Assembly (NCBI RefSeq): GCF_026626305.1
Contig: NZ_JAPNUE010000003.1
Location: 1 to 64,000, forward strand
Source: Frigidibacter sp. RF13
GTDB lineage: Bacteria; Pseudomonadota; Alphaproteobacteria; Rhodobacterales; Rhodobacteraceae
DNA: 64,000 bases
Reading direction: 5' to 3'
A program made the translations under genes and the position numbers. Shown here piece by piece: positions 33,080 to 41,447 of the stretch (within the stretch, counting starts at the first letter, position 1; each line of letters begins with the position of its first letter). Below the pieces are notes generated by a model, which was not told the DNA's origin, searched no databases, and saw nothing but the letters and a program-made list of their open reading frames with translations.

Positions 33080-34696
33080 TCACACATAGGCCCCCATCGG
33101 CGCGAAGCTTGCCGAATTGGCGCGGCGCCAGCGGAGGAGATAGCCGAAGCGGTCCTCCTCGTCGCGCAGCAGGAACCCGTCGGGCAGATAGGGATAGACC
33201 TCGTCGCCGGTGACCATGTCGCGGTCGGTTTCACGCATGATCAGGTGGTGGGGCAGGAAGCCCGACGGATGGTCGAGGCCCGCGGCCCCGGTCAGCTCGC
33301 CCAGCGCCTTCAGCGTGTTGTGGTGGAAGTTCACCACGCGCTGGGTCTTGTCGCCCACGACCAGCGCACGGGCGCGCAGCGGGTCCTGTGTCGCGACCCC
33401 GACCGGGCAATGGTTGGTGTGGCAGGCCTGCGCCTGGATGCAGCCAATCGCGAACATGTAGCCGCGGGCGGAATTGGCCCAGTCGGCGCCAAGGGCAAAA
33501 GCCTTCGCGATGTCAAAGGCAGTGATCAGCTTGCCCGAGGCGCCGATCCTGATCCGGTCACGCAGCCCCGCGCCACGGAGCGTATTGTGGGTGAAGGTCA
33601 GCCCCTCGACGAGCGGCATGCCCATGTGGTTGGCAAACTCCAGCGGCGCGGCGCCGGTGCCGCCCTCTTTCCCGTCGACCACGATGAAATCCGGGGTGAT
33701 GCCGGTTTCCAGCATCGCCTTGACCATGCACATGAATTCGCGCCGGTGACCGATGCAAAGCTTGAAGCCCACCGGCTTGCCACCTGACAGATCACGCAGC
33801 CTCGCGATGAAATGCATGAATTCCAAGGGCGTCGAAAAGGCGCTGTGCGAGGGCGGCGATACGCAGTCGGTGCCCATCGGCACGCCGCGCGCCTCGGCAA
33901 TCTCGGGCGTGACCTTGGCAGCGGGCAACACGCCGCCATGGCCGGGCTTGGCGCCCTGGCTCAGCTTGATCTCGATCATCTTGATCTGGGGATCGGCGGC
34001 CTGTTCGGCGAACCGGTCGGGATCGAACCCGCCATCCTTGGCGCGGCAGCCGAAATAACCCGAGCCGATCTCCCATATAAGATCGCCGCCACCCTCGCGG
34101 TGGTAGCGCGAGATGCCGCCTTCGCCGGTGTCGTGGGCGAAGCCGCCGGTCTTCGCGCCCTTGTTCAGCGCGAGGATGGCGTTGGCGGAAAGCGCGCCGA
34201 AGCTCATGGCAGAGATATTGTAGACCGACGCGTCATAGGGTTGCGTGCAATCCGGCCCGCCGACGCGCACCCGGAAATCGGTGTCGGTGATGTGCTTCGG
34301 CTGGACCGAATGGGTGATCCATTCATAGCCCGCCTCATAGACCCGGGCGCGGGTGCCGAAGGGGCGCTTGTCCTCGACCCCCTTGGCACGCTGGTAGACG
34401 AGCGAGCGGTCGTCGCGCGAGAAGGGCAGTTCGTCATGATCGCTTTCGATCAGATACTGGCGGATTTCCGGCCGGATCCCTTCGAACATGAAGCGCATAT
34501 GGCCGAGGACGGGGTAGTTCCTGAGGATCGAATGGCGGGTCTGGGTGACATCGCGGATGCCAACCAGCGTGAGAAGGCCGAAGAGGCCGACGCCAAGCCA
34601 GGCCCAGGGCGAGAGGGCGACGAGCCCCAGTGAGAAAAGCGTGAAGAGCGCCACCGCGCCGAAGGTCGTGAACCGTTCCAGTGATTGTCTGCCCAT
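33080..34696 (-). CDS. FMN-binding glutamate synthase family protein (GltB central/FMN domain)
   Basis: 538 aa. Two membrane helices at the N-terminus (FGAVALFTLFSLGLVALSPWAWLGVGLFGLLTLVG) anchor a glutamate-synthase FMN domain: SFGALSANAILALNKGAK, GGDLIWEIGSGYFGCR, LSQGAKPGHGGVLPAAKV, VDGKEGGTGAAPLEF and the 3Fe-4S cysteines ACHTNHCPVGVATQD. It lacks the glutaminase and GXGXG domains of GltB, so it is not a full GOGAT; the stand-alone family is of uncertain role. No gltD nearby. Confidence 0.87.
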   Translation of the reverse strand: MGRQSLERFTTFGAVALFTLFSLGLVALSPWAWLGVGLFGLLTLVGIRDVTQTRHSILRNYPVLGHMRFMFEGIRPEIRQYLIESDHDELPFSRDDRSLVYQRAKGVEDKRPFGTRARVYEAGYEWITHSVQPKHITDTDFRVRVGGPDCTQPYDASVYNISAMSFGALSANAILALNKGAKTGGFAHDTGEGGISRYHREGGGDLIWEIGSGYFGCRAKDGGFDPDRFAEQAADPQIKMIEIKLSQGAKPGHGGVLPAAKVTPEIAEARGVPMGTDCVSPPSHSAFSTPLEFMHFIARLRDLSGGKPVGFKLCIGHRREFMCMVKAMLETGITPDFIVVDGKEGGTGAAPLEFANHMGMPLVEGLTFTHNTLRGAGLRDRIRIGASGKLITAFDIAKAFALGADWANSARGYMFAIGCIQAQACHTNHCPVGVATQDPLRARALVVGDKTQRVVNFHHNTLKALGELTGAAGLDHPSGFLPHHLIMRETDRDMVTGDEVYPYLPDGFLLRDEEDRFGYLLRWRRANSASFAPMGAYV

Positions 34697-34768
34697 ACGC
34701 CCGTCTCCCCTGTCGCGCAGGTTGAGCTAGCACCGGCGCGCGACGCGAGGCAAGCGGCGATCGCCGTA

Positions 34769-34792
34769 TCAGCGCCCCCGTCAGCGCCCCCG
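34769..34792. repeat. 12-bp tandem duplication covering the SDR stop codon
   Basis: TCAGCGCCCCCG at 34769-34780 is repeated exactly at 34781-34792; on the minus strand each unit contains a TGA, the second being the SDR stop. Confidence 0.7.
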
Positions 34793-35524
34793 CATGACCC
34801 GGTTGGCCAGGGCGGGCGAGAGGCGCACGAGCAGCCGAAGCAGTTTCGCCTTCTCGATCCAGATTTCCCGCCGTCCGGCGGCAAGTCCTGCCAGAAGGTC
34901 CGCCGCGGCGCGCTCGGGCGGGTAGCGCCGCCGCCCGCCATCGCGCGAGAGGCCGGTCGCGACCAGCGTCATCACGCATTCGCTGACCTGAACGCGCAGG
35001 CCCGCATCCTCGACCTGATAGCGCAGGGCGCGGGTAAAATGCCGGAGCCCCGCCTTGGTCGCGGCATAGACCGCGGCATCGGGCACCGGCGCGATGGCGA
35101 TCCCAGAGGTGACATTGCAGATCGCCGCGCCCGGATTAGCGGCGAGTGTTGGCAGCAGGCCCACCGAAAGCAGGATGGGGGCGGTGAGGTTCGTCGCGAT
35201 CTCGGGCAGCACTTCGCCGCGGCGGTCCGGGGGCGGATCGGTCAGGTCGGTATGAACCATGACGCCCGCATTGTTGATCAGGACCGACAGATCGGCATGG
35301 TCCTGCGCCACCCGTTCGACAAGGCGTGCGACGTCGGCCGGGTCGGCAAGGTCGCAGGCGATGGGATGAATATGGTCCGGCTCGGTCGCGGCGATGCCCT
35401 TCGTTTCGCGCGAAACGGCGATCACCGAGGCGCCTGCTGCCAGAAGCTGGAGCGTAAGCTCCCGGCCGATCCCCCGGCTCGCGCCGGTCACCAGGATTTT
35501 GCGGTTGCGGTAGTGGCCGGTCAT
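34781..35524 (-). CDS. Short-chain dehydrogenase/reductase (module 1)
   Basis: 247 aa NAD(P)-dependent oxidoreductase. Cofactor loop ILVTGASRGIGRELTLQL, NNAG motif VLINNAGVMVHTDL, catalytic Ser in CNVTSGIAIAP and YxxxK as VYAATKAGLRHF (about residue 155). Resembles DltE-type SDRs. Starts by ATGA overlap with the darcynin gene ahead of it. Divergent TetR regulator at 35909 probably controls the pair. Confidence 0.88.
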   Translation of the reverse strand: MTGHYRNRKILVTGASRGIGRELTLQLLAAGASVIAVSRETKGIAATEPDHIHPIACDLADPADVARLVERVAQDHADLSVLINNAGVMVHTDLTDPPPDRRGEVLPEIATNLTAPILLSVGLLPTLAANPGAAICNVTSGIAIAPVPDAAVYAATKAGLRHFTRALRYQVEDAGLRVQVSECVMTLVATGLSRDGGRRRYPPERAAADLLAGLAAGRREIWIEKAKLLRLLVRLSPALANRVMRGR

Positions 35525-35841
35525 ACCGCCGCCTCGAACTGCCGGAACCCGTTCTCGACCGCAGGCAGGATCGCCACAATGTCGAAATAGGGCACGGTCA
35601 GCAGCGGCGTATCGCGCAACCGCTCCATGGCGAAATAATAGGCGCCGGGATTGTCGGTGGTGATCATCATCAGATCCGAGGCCATGGTGCTGAAGGCTTC
35701 GACATCGAAATGCCGGACCTGACCGATCTCGTTCAGGCGCGACGCGGCGAAGGCGTCGGCGGCAAGAATGCCGCGCCGGTCGCGCGGCAGGGCCAGCCAT
35801 TCGGGGCGGGCCTTCAGCAGCAGGAAGAATGTGTAGGTCAT
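35521..35841 (-). CDS. Darcynin-family protein
   Basis: 106 aa. Start MTYTFFLLLKARPEWLALP and the order FDVEAFSTMASDLMMITTDNPGAYYFAMERLRDTPLLTVPYFDIVAILPAVENGF fit the Darcynin family of small proteins of unknown function. ATG at 35841 has AGGA eight bases upstream; another in-frame ATG at 35850 lacks it. First gene of a two-gene unit with the SDR. Confidence 0.7.
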   Translation of the reverse strand: MTYTFFLLLKARPEWLALPRDRRGILAADAFAASRLNEIGQVRHFDVEAFSTMASDLMMITTDNPGAYYFAMERLRDTPLLTVPYFDIVAILPAVENGFRQFEAAV

Positions 35842-35908
35842 CGCTTGCATCCTGTGGTTCCTGCAGGCAGCACTATGCCGACAAGAGCCCGACTGGCCAT
35901 TCGCATCC

Positions 35909-36565
35909 ATGCCCGACCAGAGCCCCCACGGATCACCTGCCGAAAGACCAAGAAAACTGCCGCAGCAGGCGCGCAGCCAGGCGACCTGCGCCGCCATCCT
36001 GGAAGCCGCCGCTCGCATTCTGGAACGGCAGGGCCTGGCAGGGCTGACGACGAATCGGGTTGCCGACCTCGCGGGCGTGTCGGTCGGGACGCTCTACCAG
36101 TATTATCCGGGCCGCGACGCGCTCGTGGCCGAACTGGTGCGAGCGAAACGCGCTGCACTTCTGTCGGACCTCGCGCAGGCCCGGGAAGCGGCGCGTGGCC
36201 TTCCGGCCACCGACGGTGTAAGGCGCCTTCTCGCTGCGGCCATCGGGCCGCACCTTCAGCGGCCACGGCTCGTGGCGGCGCTTGAGATGGCCGAAGGGTC
36301 GCTGGCGCTTCAGGCGGAGACAGCAAGGCTCAAGCAGGCGATCCATGCGATCCTTGCCGATTTCTGCCGGTCGGCAGGGATGCAGGCACCGGCCGCCGCC
36401 GCGCAGGAAACCGCCGCGATGGTCGAAGCGCTGGTCGATACGGCCGTGATTGCGGGCGAGGAGGATGCGGCCGCGCTCACCGCCCGGGTCGAGCGCGCGG
36501 TTCTGGCCTTTCTAGATCTCGGCGCGGCTGAAGGCGCGCAGGAAAGGGCGGCTCGACGCCCGTGA
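35909..36565 (+). CDS. TetR-family regulator (module 1)
   Basis: 218 aa. HTH: RSQATCAAILEAAARILERQGLAGLTTNRVADLAGVSVGTLYQYYPGRDALVAELVR. The C-terminal ligand domain is Ala-rich. Divergent from darcynin-SDR with a 67-bp gap. Its HTH is clearly paralogous to that of the regulator at 37198 (shared TNRVAxxAGVSVGxLYQYxPxRxAxxAELVR). Its 3' end overlaps the convergent SDR-like gene by 54 bp. Confidence 0.87.
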   Translation: MPDQSPHGSPAERPRKLPQQARSQATCAAILEAAARILERQGLAGLTTNRVADLAGVSVGTLYQYYPGRDALVAELVRAKRAALLSDLAQAREAARGLPATDGVRRLLAAAIGPHLQRPRLVAALEMAEGSLALQAETARLKQAIHAILADFCRSAGMQAPAAAAQETAAMVEALVDTAVIAGEEDAAALTARVERAVLAFLDLGAAEGAQERAARRP

Positions 36566-37117
36566 TCGTCCCGAAAGCCGCAGGGTGGATCGCCCGCGGT
36601 CAAGGCCATCGAGCAGTCTTGCCGCCATCCTGCTGCTGTCGGCCTGTGTCCGATCTTCGGGAGCAAGGGCATGGATCGTCGGGACAGCGCGGGCCCGGAA
36701 AGGCGCAAGGCTTTCGGCCGCCGCGCTACGATCTGTCGAAGGGCCAGTCACCAGCACTGCGAAAGGACCGACATTTGCGCGGAGGAGACGTGCAAGCCGT
36801 GGCGCCAACTCGGCGGACAGAGATTTTCCCAGAGGCGCCGGGCAGGCGATCAGCCCGGAAAGATTGACATGATCGGACCGGAGCCATGCCGCGATTTCGA
36901 ACGCGTCGCCAGGGGAGGCCGCATCGCCGAGCCGCGTGGCGACGCTGCCGGCCGAGTCCCAGGCCAGATCGTCGAGGCGGGCGCGATCCACATCGATGGC
37001 CAGCACATCGGCACCGCGCGCTGCAAGGCAAAGCGCGACCGCGCGTCCAAAAGGCGTGGCTGCCGCTGTGACCAGAATCTTGCGGCCAAAGACCCTGTTA
37101 CCCTCCATCCCGAACAT
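36512..37117 (-). CDS. SDR-fold protein lacking cofactor and catalytic motifs (module 2)
   Basis: 201 aa. Aligns with the module 1 SDR: GRKILVTAAATPFGRAVALC against NRKILVTGASRGIGRELTLQ, and DHVNLSGLIACPAPLGKSLS against DHADLSVLINNAGVMVHTDL. The TGxxxGxG loop is TAAATPFG, NNAG is gone, and no YxxxK is present, so it is unlikely to be an active dehydrogenase. AGAGG lies six bases before the ATG at 37117. It may be a pseudoenzyme or a gene in decay; the frame itself is intact. Confidence 0.6.
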   Translation of the reverse strand: MFGMEGNRVFGRKILVTAAATPFGRAVALCLAARGADVLAIDVDRARLDDLAWDSAGSVATRLGDAASPGDAFEIAAWLRSDHVNLSGLIACPAPLGKSLSAELAPRLARLLRANVGPFAVLVTGPSTDRSAAAESLAPFRARAVPTIHALAPEDRTQADSSRMAARLLDGLDRGRSTLRLSGRSRASSRPFLRAFSRAEI

Positions 37118-37151
37118 CCGAGCCTCTTGCGTCTGAATTGGATGGGCCGAT

Positions 37152-37173
37152 AATGCGAGCAAATGCTCACATT
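37152..37173. promoter_or_regulatory. 22-bp TetR-type operator between SDR-like gene and tetR (module 2)
   Basis: AATGCGAGCAAATGCTCACATT: 9 of 11 base pairs match in a dyad, with perfect core GAGCA-AA-TGCTC (37157-37168). Lies in the 80-bp divergent gap, where TetR proteins usually bind their own promoter. Confidence 0.6.
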
Positions 37174-37197
37174 CTCTACTCGCCTTCGGAGGTTGTG

Positions 37198-37833
37198 TTG
37201 GAGACCCTTGTAAAACCAAGGAAAAAGCCCGCCCAAGACCGAAGCCGCGCCACGTTTGAGGCGATTCTCGAAGCGGCGACTCGCATTCTTCGCGAGGATG
37301 GGCTGGGTGCGATGAATACCAACCGGGTGGCCGAGCGCGCGGGGGTTTCCGTAGGTTCGCTCTACCAGTATTTCCCCTCGCGCGAGGCGATCCTTGCCGA
37401 ACTCGTGCGGCGGATGCGGCTGACCATGAGCGCACGAATGGCTGAAGTGGGCGCTGCGGTCCGGCACCTGCCGCTGAAAGAAGCGATCCCCCGGCAGATG
37501 GCAGAGGCGGTCCGGCAATATGAGACCGAGCCGCGGCTGACGGCGGCGCTAGAGGAGGCCGAGGCGCAGTTGCCGCGCGACCCAGAGGTGAGGGAAGGGC
37601 GGCGGCGGGTGCGCGAGGCAATGGTGTCCTGCCTCGCGGGCCGCGGCTATGTAGACCCGGCCGAGGCGGCAGCGGATTCGATCGCCATCACGCGCGGCAT
37701 CGTGATGGCGGCCTGCGCGGCCGGTCGGCCCGACTTCGATGCGATCAAGCGGCGGATTACCCGCGCCGTTCTTGGCTATCTCAAGGAATGCCCGAGGGTC
37801 GGCGGCGACGCTGGTGAACCAGACAAATCTTAG
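37198..37833 (+). CDS. TetR-family regulator (module 2)
   Basis: 211 aa. HTH: RSRATFEAILEAATRILREDGLGAMNTNRVAERAGVSVGSLYQYFPSREAILAELVRRM. TTG at 37198 is chosen as start: GGAGG stands five bases ahead, whereas the ATG at 37153 has no RBS and lies inside the operator dyad. Divergent from the SDR-like gene. Paralogue of the regulator at 35909. Confidence 0.82.
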   Translation: METLVKPRKKPAQDRSRATFEAILEAATRILREDGLGAMNTNRVAERAGVSVGSLYQYFPSREAILAELVRRMRLTMSARMAEVGAAVRHLPLKEAIPRQMAEAVRQYETEPRLTAALEEAEAQLPRDPEVREGRRRVREAMVSCLAGRGYVDPAEAAADSIAITRGIVMAACAAGRPDFDAIKRRITRAVLGYLKECPRVGGDAGEPDKS

Positions 37834-37862
37834 TGCCGAAAGACCGCGCGCCCGTCTCGGAG

Positions 37863-38681
37863 TCAACGGCCAAGCTTGGCGTGCACCTCGTCGAGGTCGA
37901 TGTCACCCAGCGGCATCTTGTTGTCGGGATCGTCGAAATCGTAGCGGAAAAGCTGGAAATCCTTCTTGTAGATTTCCCAGATCAGATGCCGTGAAAGATC
38001 GTCGAAATAGGCCGAAATCGGATGGGCGCGCTTGGGCCCGTGGCCTTCGCTTTCATTGAAACGCGGCACGTCCTTCAAGACGATCGGCACCGGCGTCTTC
38101 ACCTGGTCGAGGACCTTCTGCATGCCTTCGTCGAACTTTTCGGTGAAGAAGATATGGTCATATCGGCCGCCGTTCACGATGTAGGTCGAGATATGGCCCG
38201 ACATGGCCGACCAGTGGATGTCGGGCTCCATCGGGCGGCGCCAGCGGATCGTGTCGCGCGCAAACAGCAGAAAACGCCGGAAGCTGGCGATCTGGTCGAA
38301 ATCGAAGCCGTTCTCGGGCGTGCCGACCTCGATCCCGTATTTCTGGGCGAGCATCGGCACCAGATTGCCGCGATAGCGTTTGCCGTTGCGCTGGATGCCC
38401 GCGATCTTGTCGAAGAACGAGGACAGGATGCGCCCGTAGGGGTTGCGGACGCAAGTGAAGGCAAAGCTCTTGTGCCCCTTCACATTGGCCTCGATCTTCG
38501 GCTGGCTGTCTTCCTGCGCCCATTTGTGCAGGCCAGCGGTGGAATCATGGATATCGCCATCGAAGAAGCGACCGTGATCGGAATAGAACATGATCTGGCC
38601 GATGGACGAGCAGGCGCATTTCGGCACCACCCGATAGACCATGCTTTCGCTTTCCGTCATCCAGGTTCCGGGGAAACCCAT
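37863..38681 (-). CDS. Sulfotransferase family protein
   Basis: 272 aa PAPS-dependent sulfotransferase of the Sulfotransfer_2 (carbohydrate) type. The 5'-phosphosulfate loop is YRVVPKCACSSIGQIMF near residue 20 and the 3'-phosphate site is TCVRNPYGRILSSFFDKI near residue 80. Probably decorates a surface or exported polysaccharide. Divergent from a GT14 glycosyltransferase at 38822, which supports a joint role in glycan synthesis. Confidence 0.82.
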   Translation of the reverse strand: MGFPGTWMTESESMVYRVVPKCACSSIGQIMFYSDHGRFFDGDIHDSTAGLHKWAQEDSQPKIEANVKGHKSFAFTCVRNPYGRILSSFFDKIAGIQRNGKRYRGNLVPMLAQKYGIEVGTPENGFDFDQIASFRRFLLFARDTIRWRRPMEPDIHWSAMSGHISTYIVNGGRYDHIFFTEKFDEGMQKVLDQVKTPVPIVLKDVPRFNESEGHGPKRAHPISAYFDDLSRHLIWEIYKKDFQLFRYDFDDPDNKMPLGDIDLDEVHAKLGR

Positions 38682-38821
38682 CGCCGATCGCCTCGCTTCA
38701 CCCTGTCACACCCAGGGGTTGAAAGTACTTTTTTCAGGACAGAACCAAACTAATACTGTCTTTTCAATGGGCAATCCATCTATCAGGAAATGAGTGCTAA
38801 AATCGGGCAACCGCAAGGCAA

Positions 38822-40399
38822 ATGGCGAAGATCGCGTACACACTTCTCTGCCACAAGGATCCCGCAGGGATCATTGCGCAGGCAACGCGGCTGACGGCGG
38901 CGGGCGACTATGTCTCGATCCATTTCGACCGGCGCGCCCCGGCGGACGCCTATCAGGCGATCCGCACGGCGCTTGCAGATAATCCCTCGGTCGCCTTTGC
39001 CGCGCGGCGCATCAAATGCGGCTGGGGCGAATGGAGCCTCGTTGCCGCTTCGCTGCACGCGGTGCGGGCGGCCGAGGCGGCCTTTCCGGACGCCACCCAT
39101 TTCTTCATGCTGTCGGGCGACTGCATGCCGATCAAGACGGCGGAATTCATCCACGACCGGCTGGACCATGAGGATGTCGACTATATCGAAAGCTTCGATT
39201 TCTTCGACAGCGACTGGATCAAGACCGGCATGCGGGCGGAACGGCTGACCTACCGCCATGTCTTCAACGAGCGCACGCAGAAATGGCTGTTCTACCAAAG
39301 CTTCGAATGGCAGAAGCGCCTTGGCCTGTCGCGCGCCATTCCGGCCGACCTCAGGATCATGATCGGCAGCCAATGGTGGTGCCTCAGGCGCCGCACGATC
39401 GAGGCGGTGCTGGAGTTTTGCCGGACGCGGCCCGATGTGGTGCGTTTCTTCCGCACCACCTGGATCCCGGACGAAACCTTCTTTCAGACGCTCGTCCGAC
39501 ATCTGGTTCCCGAGGCGCAGATCCGGACCCGTACGCCCACCTTCCTGATGTTCACCGATTACGGGATGCCCGCGGCCTTCTACAACGACCAGCATGACAT
39601 GCTTTTGGCTCAGGATTTCTTCTTCGCCCGCAAGATCAGCCCCGAAGCCGAGGATTTGAAGGCGCGGCTTGGCGACCTGTACGGGCAGACGGGTGTCCCC
39701 TTCGGCATCACCGGCGAGGGCAAGAGGGTTCACGGGTTTCTCACCAGCCGGGGCCGCGCGGGGCGGCGGTTCGCGCCGCGCTTCTGGGAAGCCGAGGGCG
39801 GGATCGGGCAGAACCGCACGCTTCTTCTCATTGCCTGCAAGAAATGGCACGTGGCCAAGCGCCTTACCGCCGCGATCCGGGACAAGACCGATATTCCCGC
39901 GCTCGACTATCTCTTCACCGAAGAGGCGACCGCGCTGCCTGACCTTGGAGGGATCGAGACGACGCTGGCCAAGCGCAGCCGCCATCGCAGGTCGCTTCTC
40001 AGGATGCTTTTCGACCATTTCGGGCGTGACCGGATGGCAATCTGCCTCGACACGGCGGATTTCGACCTGATCCGCGATTTCTACGGCGACCGCGCGAATG
40101 TGCGGCTTCTGGAGATTCAGTGCGAATTTTCTGACGCGTACCTGACGGGCCATGCCCAACGCGTCGGTCTGGCCGGGCCTGCCACGCGCCCCGAGACCAT
40201 GGAGGCGCTTCTACCCACAGTCCGTTTCGACGTCCGCTTCGAAAGCGACCGGATCCGTGATGCGGAGCTACCGGGAACCTTTCGTCTGCGGGAAGGGGCG
40301 GACATTGAGGAAAACACCGTGTCATTGGCGCGGTTCCTTGCTATCCCCACCGAGACCGCGCGCGCGATTGCCGCGACCGACCATCTCTTTGCCGACTGA
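38822..40399 (+). CDS. GT14 (core-2/I-branching) glycosyltransferase with C-terminal DUF5928-type domain
   Basis: 525 aa. First about 290 residues are a beta-1,6-N-acetylglucosaminyltransferase-like domain: AYTLLCHKDPAGI, VSIHFDRRAP, THFFMLSGDCMPI, IMIGSQWWCLRRRTIEAVL and RTTWIPDETFFQTLV. The rest (LLLIACKKWHVAKRLTAAI, MAICLDTADFDLIRDFYGDRANVRLLEIQ) resembles the DUF5928/DUF5927 domain often fused to GT14 in Rhodobacterales. Likely builds an exopolysaccharide together with the divergent sulfotransferase. The HIT gene follows after seven bases. Confidence 0.82.
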   Translation: MAKIAYTLLCHKDPAGIIAQATRLTAAGDYVSIHFDRRAPADAYQAIRTALADNPSVAFAARRIKCGWGEWSLVAASLHAVRAAEAAFPDATHFFMLSGDCMPIKTAEFIHDRLDHEDVDYIESFDFFDSDWIKTGMRAERLTYRHVFNERTQKWLFYQSFEWQKRLGLSRAIPADLRIMIGSQWWCLRRRTIEAVLEFCRTRPDVVRFFRTTWIPDETFFQTLVRHLVPEAQIRTRTPTFLMFTDYGMPAAFYNDQHDMLLAQDFFFARKISPEAEDLKARLGDLYGQTGVPFGITGEGKRVHGFLTSRGRAGRRFAPRFWEAEGGIGQNRTLLLIACKKWHVAKRLTAAIRDKTDIPALDYLFTEEATALPDLGGIETTLAKRSRHRRSLLRMLFDHFGRDRMAICLDTADFDLIRDFYGDRANVRLLEIQCEFSDAYLTGHAQRVGLAGPATRPETMEALLPTVRFDVRFESDRIRDAELPGTFRLREGADIEENTVSLARFLAIPTETARAIAATDHLFAD

Positions 40400-40406
40400 G
40401 AGCATC

Positions 40407-40784
40407 ATGGCCTACAGCTACGACCCGACCAATATCTTCGCGCGCATCCTGCGCGGCGAGATCCCGAACAAGACGGTGATCGAGACCGCCCATACGCTCG
40501 CCTTCGAGGACATAAGGCCAAGCGCGCCCGTGCATGTGCTGGTGATCCCGAAAGGCCCCTATGTGTGTTTCGACCATTTCGCATCCGAGGCGAGCGACGA
40601 GGAGATCGCCGATTTCAACCGCGCCACGGCGGACATTTGCCGCAAGCTGGGCCTCAGCCCGGGCGCGGGCGGGCAGGGCTACCGCATCCTGTCGAACGCG
40701 GGCGATCACGGCCATCAGGAAGTGCCGCACTATCATCTGCATCTGCTGGCGGGTCGGCCGCTTGGCCCGATGCTCGCCCGCTGA
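40407..40784 (+). CDS. HIT-family nucleotide hydrolase (HinT-like)
   Basis: 125 aa. Start NIFARILRGEIPNKTVIETAHTLAFEDIRP and active-site triad EVPHYHLHLLAGRPLG (HxHxH) identify a HinT-type purine nucleoside phosphoramidase. Follows the GT14 gene closely, so probably co-transcribed, but a functional link is not evident. Confidence 0.92.
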   Translation: MAYSYDPTNIFARILRGEIPNKTVIETAHTLAFEDIRPSAPVHVLVIPKGPYVCFDHFASEASDEEIADFNRATADICRKLGLSPGAGGQGYRILSNAGDHGHQEVPHYHLHLLAGRPLGPMLAR

Positions 40785-40844
40785 CTTGTCACCCCGGCGC
40801 CCATCGCTAGAATGGGCCAAACCCTTGTTACGAAGAGCCTGACC

Positions 40845-41030
40845 ATGCCGATCCCCGCGCCCGAGACCGAAGTGATCAACGTCTGGAAAATCCCCTGCGA
40901 CGGCGGCGAAGGCGCGCTCGGCCATCCGCGCGTCTGGCTTGCCGTGCCGCATGACACCGGCGTCGTCGAATGCGGCTATTGCGACAAGAAGTACGTCCAC
41001 GAGAATTTCATCGAAAAGCTCAGGGAGTAA
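40845..41030 (+). CDS. Zinc-finger domain protein (complex I NDUFS6-like)
   Basis: 61 aa. Metal-binding pattern C-x8-H...C-x2-[21 protein letters not shown] and [13 protein letters not shown]. This is the CHCC zinc-finger family related to mitochondrial NDUFS6 (13-kDa subunit), found widely in alphaproteobacteria. ATG at 40845 matches the usual short N-terminus; the in-frame ATG at 40812 lacks an RBS. Confidence 0.85.
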   Translation: MPIPAPETEVINVWKIPCDGGEGALGHPRVWLAVPHDTGVVECGYCDKKYVHENFIEKLRE

Positions 41031-41038
41031 GCGGACGC

Positions 41039-41446
41039 TTGCTGTCGCTTGAACGATCGGTCACGGTGCCGGTTTCCCGCTTGTGGGGGACTCTCGTGGC
41101 GCCCAGCCTGTGGTGGGGCCCGGACGTGGTGATCGAGGCCCGGCCCGGCGGGATGTTCCTTGAACCCTGGCGTGACGCGACCGGAGCGGTGCATGTGACC
41201 CGCGGCAGGGTCATCCTGGCCGACCCGGCGCGGCGCCTGGTGCTTGACTGGGCGGATGAGGACTGGTCCTTCGTGACCGAAGTTCGTTTTGAGCTGACCG
41301 CATTGGGCGAGACGAGCCGCCTGGCTCTCACGCACAGCGGCTGGGACGGCGCACCGGACGCCGAGCGCGCCACGCTGATCTCGGCGCATGAGCGCGGTTG
41401 GTCCTTTCACCTCGACAATCTGAAGGCAGCCGCCGAGCGGGGGTAG
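41039..41446 (+). CDS. SRPBCC (AHSA1/START-like) protein
   Basis: 135 aa from a TTG start; GGGAG lies eleven bases ahead, overlapping the end of the zinc-finger gene. Typical features: SLERSVTVPVSRLWGTLVAPSLWWGPD at the start, RPGGMFLEPWRD, RVILADPARRLVLDW, and FELTALGETSRLALTHSGWD plus the final helix SAHERGWSFHLDNLKAAAE. Ligand unknown. Confidence 0.7.
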   Translation: MLSLERSVTVPVSRLWGTLVAPSLWWGPDVVIEARPGGMFLEPWRDATGAVHVTRGRVILADPARRLVLDWADEDWSFVTEVRFELTALGETSRLALTHSGWDGAPDAERATLISAHERGWSFHLDNLKAAAERG

Positions 41447-41447
41447 G

